Assembly: GCA_019638115.1 (NCBI GenBank)
Contig: JAHBUK010000003.1
Location: 62,001 to 126,000 of the forward strand
DNA from: Flavobacteriales bacterium
GTDB lineage: Bacteria; Bacteroidota; Bacteroidia; Flavobacteriales_F; PHOS-HE28
DNA: 64,000 nt
Direction: 5' to 3'
Shown: positions 26,030 to 33,984 of the stretch, one piece after another
Layout: the number at the start of each line of letters is the position of its first letter
Numbering within the stretch: position 1 is the stretch's first letter
Program-made: the position numbers and the translations under genes
The notes under the pieces: model-generated
Told to the model about the DNA's origin: nothing
The model's input: only the letters and a program-made list of their open reading frames with translations
Database searches by the model: none

Positions 26030-27178
26030 ATGCATTCGTTCATTGCGCTGGGCATGCTCATGCTCCTTCCGGTCGTTTCTTTCGCACAACAAGGCGATAC
26101 ACTGCGCTTCCATTCGGAGGCCTTCGGCACGGAACGGTCCGTGGTGGTACACCTGCCCCAATTCCACCGCTATGCCAGCGCCGAGGTGCGCATGCCGGTG
26201 ATCATCCTGCTGGATGGCCAGCATGACTGGTTCATCGATCCGCTGCTGAACGACGTCCGTTTTCTCCAGTACACGCACGAGGTTCCGCAGGCCATCGTGG
26301 TCACGGTGCCGCACGCGAACAGGGTAACGGAGAGCGCCACCGACAGCATCACGCAAGCCAGCATGCCCTTGTTGGAACTGCTCACCAAGGAATTGCCACC
26401 GCTGCTCGCACCCTATCACCCCGGCGACCTCACTGTGCTGGTGGGTCATTCCTTCTCGGCCAGCTTCGCGCTGTACGCCCACCTCGCCGCACCAGCTGCC
26501 TTCGATGCGGTGATCGCACTGTCGCCCTTGCATCAGGTGGAGCATTCGTTGCCCCGCGTGGCGGACCGGTTGGAGAAGCAGCCGAACGAGCGGGTACTTG
26601 TTGCTGTTGGCGGTGCTGCGCGCAACAAAGATGGTGGTCATCACGCTGGGCTTACGGAAGCTATCGCCCTGGCGGATCCGGTACGTACACAAGGGCGGCT
26701 GCTCTTCCGCGAATACCCGTCGGCCGGGCATACATCGCTGCCCATCATCGCCTTTCCGGAGTTGCTCAGCACCTTGTTCATGCCCTACGCGGAGCGCGAT
26801 TCCCTGGCCGCGGTGGATGATGAGTACAAGTTGGTGGAAGTGCCTCCCGCACCGGAGCTCTTCATGGAACAGCTGAAGACGAGTTGGTCGTTCCTGGGCA
26901 CCTCCATCCCATGGGGCTTGGACGAGGCGAACGGCCTGCTTTCACGCTTGGCCAATAGCGAGCAGAACGATCACGTGATCCTGCTGCTGCGCAAGGCCAT
27001 CGCGCTCTACCCCAATTTCTACTACTTCCATGCGTGGTTGGGAGAAGCCTTGCTGGAGCAAGATCCCGTGGCCGCCAAAAAGCACGTGCGCGATGCCCTG
27101 CGCATCATGGACGAATACGACCGCGCCGATCCGGACTACGACGAGATGAAGGCGGAGTTGGAGGGGATGTTGGAATGA
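26030..27178 (+). CDS. Secreted alpha/beta-hydrolase, putative esterase (Fes/IroE-like)
   Basis: The ATG at 26030 gives 382 residues and a signal peptide (FIALGMLMLLPVVSFAQQ). The hydrolase part shows RMPVIILLDGQHDWF, the nucleophile elbow LVGHSFSASFAL (catalytic Ser) and a late SAGHTSLP likely containing the catalytic His. This matches the putative esterase family that includes enterochelin esterases. The last 80 residues are TPR-like (LLLRKAIALYPNFYYFHAWL). The gene begins 10 bp after the regulator stop and may belong to its transcript. The substrate is unknown. Confidence 0.8.
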   Translation: MHSFIALGMLMLLPVVSFAQQGDTLRFHSEAFGTERSVVVHLPQFHRYASAEVRMPVIILLDGQHDWFIDPLLNDVRFLQYTHEVPQAIVVTVPHANRVTESATDSITQASMPLLELLTKELPPLLAPYHPGDLTVLVGHSFSASFALYAHLAAPAAFDAVIALSPLHQVEHSLPRVADRLEKQPNERVLVAVGGAARNKDGGHHAGLTEAIALADPVRTQGRLLFREYPSAGHTSLPIIAFPELLSTLFMPYAERDSLAAVDDEYKLVEVPPAPELFMEQLKTSWSFLGTSIPWGLDEANGLLSRLANSEQNDHVILLLRKAIALYPNFYYFHAWLGEALLEQDPVAAKKHVRDALRIMDEYDRADPDYDEMKAELEGMLE

Positions 27179-27224
27179 AGCCGACGATGCGCCCGAGCTG
27201 GCATACGCCACCGATCTTCGCGAC

Positions 27225-28310
27225 ATGGCCGAACCCTTGAAAGAAATGTTCAACCGGGCGTATTTCGAGCGCCTGGCGAAGGAGTTGGAAGCGGTGCATC
27301 CGTCGTTGAAGCGTGCCGCGTTCCTGAAGGCGGTGCAGCAGGGCAACGAAGCGCGCGAGCTGAACGCCCGCATGCGCCACGCGTCCATCACCCTCCGCAG
27401 CCACCTGCCCGCCGACTACCGCAAGGCCGTACACGTGCTGAAGGACCTGGCACCACGCATGCCCAAGGGCTACACCGCGCTGCTCTACCCCGACTTCGTG
27501 GGCGTGCATGGCCTGCATGAACCGGCCTTCTCCTTGGAAGCGCTTCGCTATTTCACCGGCTTCGGCTCCTCCGAATTTGCGGTGCGTGAGTTCTTCCGCC
27601 GCGATGTGCAAGGCACCTTGAAGGTGATGCGCAACTGGGCCGAGGATGCCGACGAACATGTGCGGCGTCTGGCCTCGGAGGGCAGCCGTCCGCGCTTGCC
27701 GTGGTCGTTCCGTTTGGAGGCCGTGCTGAAGGACCCCACGCTCACCACCCCGATCCTGGAACGCCTCCGCGCCGATGACGCCCTCTACGTGCGCAAGTCG
27801 GTGGCCAACCACCTCAACGACTTCAGCAAGGACCATCCGAAGTACATGGTGCAGCTGCTCGCCCGCTGGGACAGGCAACACCCGCACACCGCGTGGATCG
27901 CCAAGCACGCCAGCCGCACGCTGATCAAAGCCGGCGATCCCGCAGCGCTTGCCATCTTCGCGTTCGATACGAAGGTGAAGGTGCGCGTGGACGATCTTGT
28001 GGTAAGCCCCAAGCGCCTCAAACTCGGCGACCGGTTGGCGTTATCCTTCTCCGTGGTCTCCGAGGCAGCACGCACCCAACAGCTCGCGATCGATTACGCC
28101 ATCCACTACCGCAAGGCGAACGGTGGCACTTCCCGGAAGGTCTTCAAGCTGAAGGAGGTGGAGCTTCCCGCGAAGGGCGCGTTACCGCTGAGCAAGAGCC
28201 AGCGCATCATGGACTTCAGCACGCGCAAGCACTACCCGGGCGAGCATGTGGTGGAGGTGCAGGTGAATGGACGGGTGATGGCGGAGGGGGTGTTCAGGCT
28301 GGAGGTGTGA
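27225..28310 (+). CDS. AlkD-like DNA alkylation repair protein (HEAT repeats)
   Basis: The 361-residue protein has ARMRHASITLRSHLPADYRKAV near the N-terminus, then WAEDADEHVRRLASEGSRPR, the HEAT-like signature of AlkD/AlkC-type glycosylases, and DDALYVRKSVANHLNDFSKD. Such enzymes remove N3/N7-alkylated purines without base flipping. A C-terminal beta domain of about 110 residues (FDTKVKVRVDDLVVSPKRLK ... VMAEGVFRLEV) is typical of the longer DNA-alkylation-repair members. The closest subtype is not certain. Confidence 0.85.
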   Translation: MAEPLKEMFNRAYFERLAKELEAVHPSLKRAAFLKAVQQGNEARELNARMRHASITLRSHLPADYRKAVHVLKDLAPRMPKGYTALLYPDFVGVHGLHEPAFSLEALRYFTGFGSSEFAVREFFRRDVQGTLKVMRNWAEDADEHVRRLASEGSRPRLPWSFRLEAVLKDPTLTTPILERLRADDALYVRKSVANHLNDFSKDHPKYMVQLLARWDRQHPHTAWIAKHASRTLIKAGDPAALAIFAFDTKVKVRVDDLVVSPKRLKLGDRLALSFSVVSEAARTQQLAIDYAIHYRKANGGTSRKVFKLKEVELPAKGALPLSKSQRIMDFSTRKHYPGEHVVEVQVNGRVMAEGVFRLEV

Positions 28311-28314
28311 ACGA

Positions 28315-28689
28315 TCACGGTGTTGCGGTCCGTTCAGCCAAAGGATGCCCCAAGGCAAGAATGACGAATGCGAGCGCCACCACCCAGCTTTCCGCGAGCA
28401 GGCCTTTCCAGTCGTGCAGGTACACGAACTGCACCAGCAGGAACATGATCACGCCCAGGTTCAGCCAGCTGCCCCACACGAAGGTCTTCGGCAGGAACAT
28501 CATCAGGCAGCCCACGAAGCCCATTACGCCGAGCAATTGCCGGAGCAAGGGCGCTGTACCGAAGGGCTCGAAAAACTTCACCATGGCCGGGCTGTTGGTC
28601 ATCATGCCCCAACCTGCGCGCAAGCTCATCCATGCCATGAACAGAATGAGGGCGGCATTCAGGAAACGAAGTGCGGTGTGCATGTCCAT
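28315..28689 (-). CDS. DoxX-like small membrane protein
   Basis: The 124-residue protein has four hydrophobic helices (LRFLNAALILFMAWMSLR, LLRQLLGVMGFVGCLMMFL, WLNLGVIMFLLVQFVYL, WVVALAFVILALG), the layout of DoxX-like/DUF proteins. No catalytic motif is visible. It lies 5 bp after the methyltransferase gene on the same strand and forms a small operon with it and the NTF2-like gene order reversed around it. Confidence 0.6.
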   Translation of the reverse strand: MDMHTALRFLNAALILFMAWMSLRAGWGMMTNSPAMVKFFEPFGTAPLLRQLLGVMGFVGCLMMFLPKTFVWGSWLNLGVIMFLLVQFVYLHDWKGLLAESWVVALAFVILALGHPLAERTATP

Positions 28690-28694
28690 GGGTG

Positions 28695-29216
28695 TCAGGT
28701 GGTGCGTGTAAAGGAGGCAGCGTACAGTTCATCAGGGCCGTAGCTCGAAGGCCGTTCGCCCAGCGGAAGGTAACGTGCGAACCCGGCATGCTTGAACAGC
28801 TCAACGGCCCGCGTTCGCGGCACAGGGTGCGGCACCCAAGGTGGCAAGGGAAGCGCGCGGTCGTATTCCACCAGCACGATGTGCTCCGTGCATGCGGCCA
28901 AGCGCTTCAGCAAGCCTTGCTGATCGGCGATGAAGTGCAACAGGTTGGCCATGAGCACCCCGTGGACGTGTTGTTGCGGAAGGTGTTCCGCCGAGCCCTG
29001 TTGTGCCTCAATGAAAACACCGGCATGCGCGTTCGGTAGTCGTTGCAATGCGGTGACGTCAACATCCACAGCAACGATGCTGCTCCCCTTGGGCAGCAGC
29101 TCCGCCAGTGCACGTGTGAAGATGCCCGTGCCGCACCCCAGGTCCAGCCAGCGCTGTGGGATATCCCTGTCGATGGGCGCCGCGTGGATCAGCTCCCGCG
29201 CATCCGCAACGGTCAT
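28695..29216 (-). CDS. Class I SAM-dependent methyltransferase
   Basis: The 173-residue protein has motif I WLDLGCGTGIFTRAL near residues 23-37, an acidic end of strand 2 (IVAVDVDVTAL) and a motif IV-like VLMANLLHFI. The short, BioC/UbiE-like core lacks substrate-specific parts, so the target is unknown. It starts 2 bp from the stop of the NTF2-like gene; the two are very probably one transcript. Confidence 0.85.
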   Translation of the reverse strand: MTVADARELIHAAPIDRDIPQRWLDLGCGTGIFTRALAELLPKGSSIVAVDVDVTALQRLPNAHAGVFIEAQQGSAEHLPQQHVHGVLMANLLHFIADQQGLLKRLAACTEHIVLVEYDRALPLPPWVPHPVPRTRAVELFKHAGFARYLPLGERPSSYGPDELYAASFTRTT

Positions 29217-29218
29217 GC

Positions 29219-29542
29219 TCAGTGGTTGGACTGCCCCACTTCCAATCGGGTGATATACCCGTCGGCCACGTGGAACTTGAAGTAGACCTTAAAATCGCCC
29301 CAGGAGTCGCTGTGCAGCTGGCCGTACACGTGAAGGCCGTCGTGCTCCACTTTGTCGATGCGCGTGAAGCGCTCGCGCCCCTTGCCGAACGCTCCGTTGG
29401 TGAAATTGCTCAGGCTGCCTTCGTTGCCATCATCGGCGAAGGTGGCATCAGGTGCGAAGAGGGCATCCCAGGCTTTGCGGTCCTGTGCGTTGAGTGCTTC
29501 GATGGCGGCTTTGGCAGTAGGGTTGGTGATGGAGGCGGTCAT
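29219..29542 (-). CDS. NTF2/SnoaL-like protein
   Basis: From the ATG at 29542 (MTASITNPTAKAAIEAL) the protein has 107 residues with the SnoaL-like pattern: an N-terminal helix (AKAAIEALNAQDRKAWDALF), then DATFADDGNEG, KGRERFTRIDKVEHDGLHV and FKVYFKFHVADGYITRLEVGQ. A cone-shaped small-molecule binding fold is expected; activity is unknown. An upstream ATG at 29650 would add a signal-peptide-like stretch. I prefer the shorter form because GGACCTCC precedes 29542 and part of the upstream stretch resembles the untranslated leader at 3558-3585. Confidence 0.7.
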   Translation of the reverse strand: MTASITNPTAKAAIEALNAQDRKAWDALFAPDATFADDGNEGSLSNFTNGAFGKGRERFTRIDKVEHDGLHVYGQLHSDSWGDFKVYFKFHVADGYITRLEVGQSNH

Positions 29543-29766
29543 GGAGGTCCGTTGGTGTTGGGGCTGCCCGAATGAGCTGGTCAGGGGGGCGAGGTGTTCC
29601 GCTGCGATGGTAACGCCGCAGAGACCGATGGTGATCAGGAAGATGCGCATGGGTCCGACGATGCTTCCAAGATAGGTGTGCGATCGTACGTGCACACGCG
29701 TATGGACGGGTGCGCGGTCCATCGGTCACGATCGTGGGTCGCTCTGAAGAGGGTGTTCAAGCGCAT

Positions 29767-32085
29767 TCAGGGGCGCGGTGGTCTGGCCCCCATCTCGAAT
29801 TCCAAGGTGCCGCCTGCCATCAGTTCCGCGTGGGTGATCTGGCGCCGTTCCAGCTCGTTGCCATTCAAGCGGATACGCTGAACGAACACGTTCTTGGTAC
29901 CCTGGCCTTTGGTGGAAATGGTTAAGGACTTCCCATTGGGCATCGGTATCACAGCCTTGTCCACGATCGGCGCACCCAGTTCGTAATGGATGTTGCCGGG
30001 TTCCATGGGATAGAATCCCAGCGCGCTGAAGATGTACCACGCGCTCATCTGGCCACAATCGTCGTTGCCGCTCAGGCCGTCCGGCGTTGGGCGGTACATG
30101 CGGTCCAGCACATCGCGCACGCGCTTTCCGGTCATCCACGGGCGATCGCTGTAGTTGTACAGGTAGGGCACATGATGGCTGGGTTCGTTGCCGTGCACAT
30201 AGTTGCCCATGATGCCGTCGCGTGTAATGTCCTCGGTGTGCGCGAAGTACTTGTCGGGGAGTTCCATGGTGAAGAGGGAATCGAGGTGTTCGCCGGTCCG
30301 TCTTTTTCCTCCCATAAGTCGCACCAGGTCGGCGGGTTCGTGGGGTACATAGAGGCCGTAGTTCCAGGCGTTGCCTTCTATGAATCCCCGTTGGTGCGTA
30401 TCCAGCGGATCGAATTCCTGTAGGAAGGTGCCGTCGGATAGCATCGGGCGCATGTATCCCGATCGCGGGTCGAACACGTTGGTGTAATTCAAGCTGCGGG
30501 CCGTGAACTCCTCCGCAATGGAAGTGTTCCCGAGCCTTTGCGCCAAGGTGGCGATGCAGCGGTCATCATATGCGAACTCCAAGGTTTTCGAAACGCTTGC
30601 ACCGCTCTTGTCCTCGGGCACATAGCCCAGGTCCATGTACATGCCCAGGCCATCGAAGGGGCGGTACTTGGCGGTGGATACGCAGGCGTTCAGCGCGTGT
30701 TGTGCGTCGAATCCCGCGATGCCCTTGGCGTGCGCATCGGTGATCACGCTAACGGCATGGTAACCGATCATGCACCAATTCTCATTGGCATGGTGGCTCC
30801 AGATGGGCAGCATGCCGTGTGCGCTCTGGTCGTAGTGCGCCAGCATGGAGTTGATGAGGTCGCTGCTGCGCTGGCGTTGGATGATGTTGAAGAGCGGATG
30901 TAGTGCCCGGTAGGTGTCCCACAGCGAGAAGGTGCCGTGGTTGGTGAAACGCTCCGCCACATGCACGTTCTGGTCCAGCCCGCGGTACTTGCCGTCCACA
31001 TCCATGTATACCGTGGGCGACAGGCACGCGTGGTACATCGCGGTGTAGAAGTTCTTGAGCACCTCGGGACGTTTGCTTTCGATGTGGATCCGCGAAAGCT
31101 CAGCGCGCCAAGCTTCCTGTGTTTCCTGCACCACGCGATCGAAGTCCCAGTGCGATAGTTCCTTTTCCATGTTCAGGAGCGCTCCCTGTGTGCTCACACT
31201 GCTCAGGGCCACCTTCACCTGCAGTTGGAGTTCCGGTCCCGGCAGAAAGCCGAACCACGCGCGCAACTGTCGGCCGGCCATCTCCGGAAAGTCCTTCGTC
31301 TCCTCGAACTTCCGCCAGAAGCCGCGGTACTCCGTGGGGCGCGTATCCGGCTGCTGGCCGTAGCGCACAATGGGCCGGTCGAAGGCCATGGCGAAGTACA
31401 CCGTGCGGGTGCGCCCCCAGCCGTTGGTCTGCCGGTAGCCCGTTACCAGCGTATCGTTCTCCACCCGCACAAAGGTCCACACGTTCTTGTCCGCATGGTT
31501 GTAGATGCCGTGTACCAGGTCCAGGATCACGCGCAGGGTATCGTCAGCTCCTGCATGCGTCGGCATCGTGTAGCGGTGCATGCCCACACGCGTGGTGGCC
31601 GTCAGCTCGGCGTGTATGCCATGCTCCTCCAACAGCACTTCATACTTGCCGGGCACGGCCTTCTCCGTGTTGTGCCGAAAGACCGAACGATAACCGCTCT
31701 TTGGGTCCGCCGCCGTGCCGGGGTTCATGCGCAACGGCCCCATGGTGGGCATCAGTAGGATGTCGCCCAGGTCGCTGTGGCCAGTGCCGCTGAAGTGCGT
31801 GTGACTGAAGCCCACGATGGTGCTGTCGTCGTATTGGTATCCGGAGCAGGTGGTGTACACCTCGGGATTGTACCGGCCGCCCACCGCATAGGGAATGGTG
31901 TCCGTGTCGGGGCTCAGTTGCACCATGCCGAAGGGTGCCGTGGCACCGGGGTACACGTGCCCCATGCGTTGTGTGCCGATCATGGGGTCCACATGGCGCA
32001 GCAGGTCGTTGGGTGCCTGCTGAGCGGAAACGGCCAGTACGGAAAGGGCGAACGGAAGGCAGATGATCCTTTGATGAGCGAACAT
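29767..32085 (-). CDS. Glycoside hydrolase family 92 alpha-mannosidase (secreted)
   Basis: From the ATG at 32085 the protein has 772 residues with a signal peptide (IICLPFALSVLAVSAQQ). GH92 hallmarks are HVDPMIGTQRMGHVYPGATA, FGMVQLSPDT, GFSHTHFSGTGHSDLGDI, the central MLPIWSHHANENWCMIGYHA and the C-terminal GNDDCGQMSAWYIFSALGFY with the catalytic-base region. These enzymes remove alpha-linked mannose from glycans using Ca2+ by an inverting mechanism. It stands alone rather than in a SusC/SusD locus, so it is not part of an obvious polysaccharide utilisation cluster here. TATCCTTG just upstream on the minus strand is a plausible -7 element. Confidence 0.93.
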   Translation of the reverse strand: MFAHQRIICLPFALSVLAVSAQQAPNDLLRHVDPMIGTQRMGHVYPGATAPFGMVQLSPDTDTIPYAVGGRYNPEVYTTCSGYQYDDSTIVGFSHTHFSGTGHSDLGDILLMPTMGPLRMNPGTAADPKSGYRSVFRHNTEKAVPGKYEVLLEEHGIHAELTATTRVGMHRYTMPTHAGADDTLRVILDLVHGIYNHADKNVWTFVRVENDTLVTGYRQTNGWGRTRTVYFAMAFDRPIVRYGQQPDTRPTEYRGFWRKFEETKDFPEMAGRQLRAWFGFLPGPELQLQVKVALSSVSTQGALLNMEKELSHWDFDRVVQETQEAWRAELSRIHIESKRPEVLKNFYTAMYHACLSPTVYMDVDGKYRGLDQNVHVAERFTNHGTFSLWDTYRALHPLFNIIQRQRSSDLINSMLAHYDQSAHGMLPIWSHHANENWCMIGYHAVSVITDAHAKGIAGFDAQHALNACVSTAKYRPFDGLGMYMDLGYVPEDKSGASVSKTLEFAYDDRCIATLAQRLGNTSIAEEFTARSLNYTNVFDPRSGYMRPMLSDGTFLQEFDPLDTHQRGFIEGNAWNYGLYVPHEPADLVRLMGGKRRTGEHLDSLFTMELPDKYFAHTEDITRDGIMGNYVHGNEPSHHVPYLYNYSDRPWMTGKRVRDVLDRMYRPTPDGLSGNDDCGQMSAWYIFSALGFYPMEPGNIHYELGAPIVDKAVIPMPNGKSLTISTKGQGTKNVFVQRIRLNGNELERRQITHAELMAGGTLEFEMGARPPRP

Positions 32086-32159
32086 GGAACAAGGATAAGG
32101 CTGCCTAGGCCGGATGCGGAGAGGTCTGTGGCTATCGGGACGCACGCAGGGGCGAGCGG

Positions 32160-32270
32160 AAGTCCTCCGACCAGGTGTTCATTTCCACCAGCGATCTTGC
32201 CCGGGGCAGCTATCTCGTACAGGTCTCACTGAAGAGCGGAAGCCGTAGCATGCGGGTCGTGTTGGAGTAG
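32160..32270 (+). pseudogene. Orphan T9SS sorting-domain tail
   Basis: Reading from 32160, 36 codons give SSDQVFISTSDLARGSYLVQ, then VSLKSGSRSMRVVLE and TAG. The GSYLVQVSLKSG strand and the RVVLE end are typical last 35 residues of T9SS type A domains. No YPNP motif, passenger or start codon is found upstream, where the GH92 gene begins on the other strand. I read this as the eroded 3' end of a lost secreted protein gene. Confidence 0.55.
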
Positions 32271-32301
32271 TGCAGGCAGTGGCAGGCTCGGTCCAACGCG
32301 C

Positions 32302-32658
32302 TCACTTCGCTCCAGCACACGCCGCCAACATCGCCTTCACCGTCTTCGGTGCGCTACCGATGAAGATCTGCTCACCGATCACCATCGTTGGCCGCTTCAG
32401 GAAGGTGTATTCCTCCAGGATGTACTTGCGGTAGTCCTTCTCGGTGAGCGTCATTTCGTTCAGGCCCATGCTGCGGTACTTCATGGCCACGCGGCTGAAG
32501 AGCGCTTCGTAGCTGCCTGCGAGCTTCTTCAGCTCATCGATCTCTTTGGCGGTGATGGGTTCGCTCTTGATCTCGCGCAGGGTGAACTTCTTCAGGTTGG
32601 GGATCTCCTTGAGGATGCGCTGGCAGGTGCCGCAGTTGGCGAGGTGGTAGATGGTCAT
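32302..32658 (-). CDS. ArsC/Spx-family thioredoxin-fold protein
   Basis: The ATG at 32658 (MTIYHLANCGTCQRIL) gives 118 residues. A CxxCQ-like CGTCQ sits at the N-terminus where ArsC has its catalytic Cys. The family continues with REIKSEPITAKEIDEL, YRKYILEEYTFLKRPTMVIG and a C-terminal GSAPKTVKAML. It is either a glutaredoxin-coupled arsenate-reductase-like enzyme or a Spx/YffB-like regulator. The conserved Arg triad of ArsC is not fully evident, so a generic call is given. Confidence 0.8.
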   Translation of the reverse strand: MTIYHLANCGTCQRILKEIPNLKKFTLREIKSEPITAKEIDELKKLAGSYEALFSRVAMKYRSMGLNEMTLTEKDYRKYILEEYTFLKRPTMVIGEQIFIGSAPKTVKAMLAACAGAK

Positions 32659-32720
32659 GGGTGGGGAACAATCAAATGAGTCGATCGGTGCGGCCGCAAA
32701 GGTGAATATCTTCACAGACC

Positions 32721-33827
32721 ATGCGACCGCTGCTTTTCATCGCCGGAGTTATTCTCGTGTTGGTCCCTGAGGTCCTTCGTGTCTACTACATCATGCCCTT
32801 CCCGGGCAGTCAGCAGGATGTGCCGGGTGATGCCCGCCATGTGGATATAGCCTACTGGTTGCACAACAACATCTGGTGGTTGCGCTTGATCGGTTCTGCA
32901 TTGATCGTAGGACCAGCTATTCACTACCTGCGACAAGGAGGGTGGGGCAGGCGCATTGCCGTGGTGCTTCCCATCGTGCTCTGTGTGGTGGTGGTGTATG
33001 CATTCAACTTCCGCTTCATGGCGGACAAGATGTTCCTGGTGCAAGAGCAGAAGGTGCTGCGATCGCTCGCTGAAGGCGATGCCTCATCCACCGAATTGGT
33101 GTTAGTGGTTGAACGTGCTGGGGATGCACGGGCCTTTCCCATCAGCATCATCGGGTACCACCACCAAGTGATGGACACCATCGGCCATGAACCCGTGCTG
33201 ATCACCTACTGCACAGTGTGTCGCACTGGTCGGGCCTGGTCCCCCAAGATCAACGATGAAGCAGATCAGTTCCGTTTGGTGGGCATGGACCACTTCAACG
33301 CCATGTTCGAGGACTCCAGGACCAAGAGCTGGTGGCGGCAGGTAAGCGGGGAATGCATCGCGGGTCCCTTGAAAGGAAGGCAATTGGATGAGTTGTTCTC
33401 GTCGCAGATGACCCTGGGTGAATTTGCGCGTCGCCATCCATCCGGAATGGTCCTGCAACCGGATCCGCTCTTTCTTGCGAAGTATGAAGCACTGGATGGT
33501 TTTGATGACGGAACGATCGCTTCGTCGCTTGAACAACGCGACGCCACGAGCTGGCAACGCAAGAGCTGGGTCGTGGGCGTGCTGCACAATGGCGCTGCGC
33601 GCGCATACGATTGGAACGACCTCCTGGCGCTCCGTACCATAAGTGATACGCTCGGTGGCGAGGCCATCCTCGTTCGGCTGCATCCGGACAATGCATCCTT
33701 TGATGTGATCCGCGAAGCGGACCAGCACATGGCCATCAAACCGGTGTCCATACCAGCGTATCAGGAGTTCTGGCATAGCTGGCGGACATTCCAGTCGGGT
33801 ACCACGCGGTATCAGGCGACGCAATGA
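32721..33827 (+). CDS. DUF3179 domain membrane protein
   Basis: The 368-residue protein has three N-terminal hydrophobic helices (LLFIAGVILVLVPEVLRVYY, LIGSALIVGPAIHYL, IAVVLPIVLCVVVVYAF). The DUF3179 domain follows, with EPVLITYCTVCRTGRAW (two Cys), DSRTKSWWRQVSGECIAGPL and LEQRDATSWQRKSWVVGV. The YCxxCRTG motif is diagnostic of the family, which has no known activity. The gene ends 30 bp before the asnS-tail remnant. Confidence 0.85.
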   Translation: MRPLLFIAGVILVLVPEVLRVYYIMPFPGSQQDVPGDARHVDIAYWLHNNIWWLRLIGSALIVGPAIHYLRQGGWGRRIAVVLPIVLCVVVVYAFNFRFMADKMFLVQEQKVLRSLAEGDASSTELVLVVERAGDARAFPISIIGYHHQVMDTIGHEPVLITYCTVCRTGRAWSPKINDEADQFRLVGMDHFNAMFEDSRTKSWWRQVSGECIAGPLKGRQLDELFSSQMTLGEFARRHPSGMVLQPDPLFLAKYEALDGFDDGTIASSLEQRDATSWQRKSWVVGVLHNGAARAYDWNDLLALRTISDTLGGEAILVRLHPDNASFDVIREADQHMAIKPVSIPAYQEFWHSWRTFQSGTTRYQATQ

Positions 33828-33856
33828 GCGACAACGCAACGCCAGCCTAACGCCGA

Positions 33857-33919
33857 CTAGAACTCCGCACTCTTCGGCGTCCGCGGGAACGGGATCACAT
33901 CCCGGATGTTCCCCATCCC
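33857..33919 (-). pseudogene. Detached 3' end of an asparaginyl-tRNA synthetase gene
   Basis: On the minus strand these 63 bases read GMGNIRDVIPFPRTPKSAEF followed by TAG, exactly the last 20 residues of the intact asnS at 38190-39644. The DNA matches that gene at 54 of 63 positions by my count, including a 23-base identical run, and several differences are synonymous. Nothing upstream encodes the rest of the synthetase. The same 13 bases that end this copy (TAGAACTCCGCAC, 33858-33870) recur at 38071-38083. It marks the left edge of the two-gene module. Confidence 0.85.
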
Positions 33920-33984
33920 TGAAAAGCGCCCTCCAAGGGTCATCTTGGGCTCTTGGTAATAATTCCGGCTATTTTCAAGCCCTG

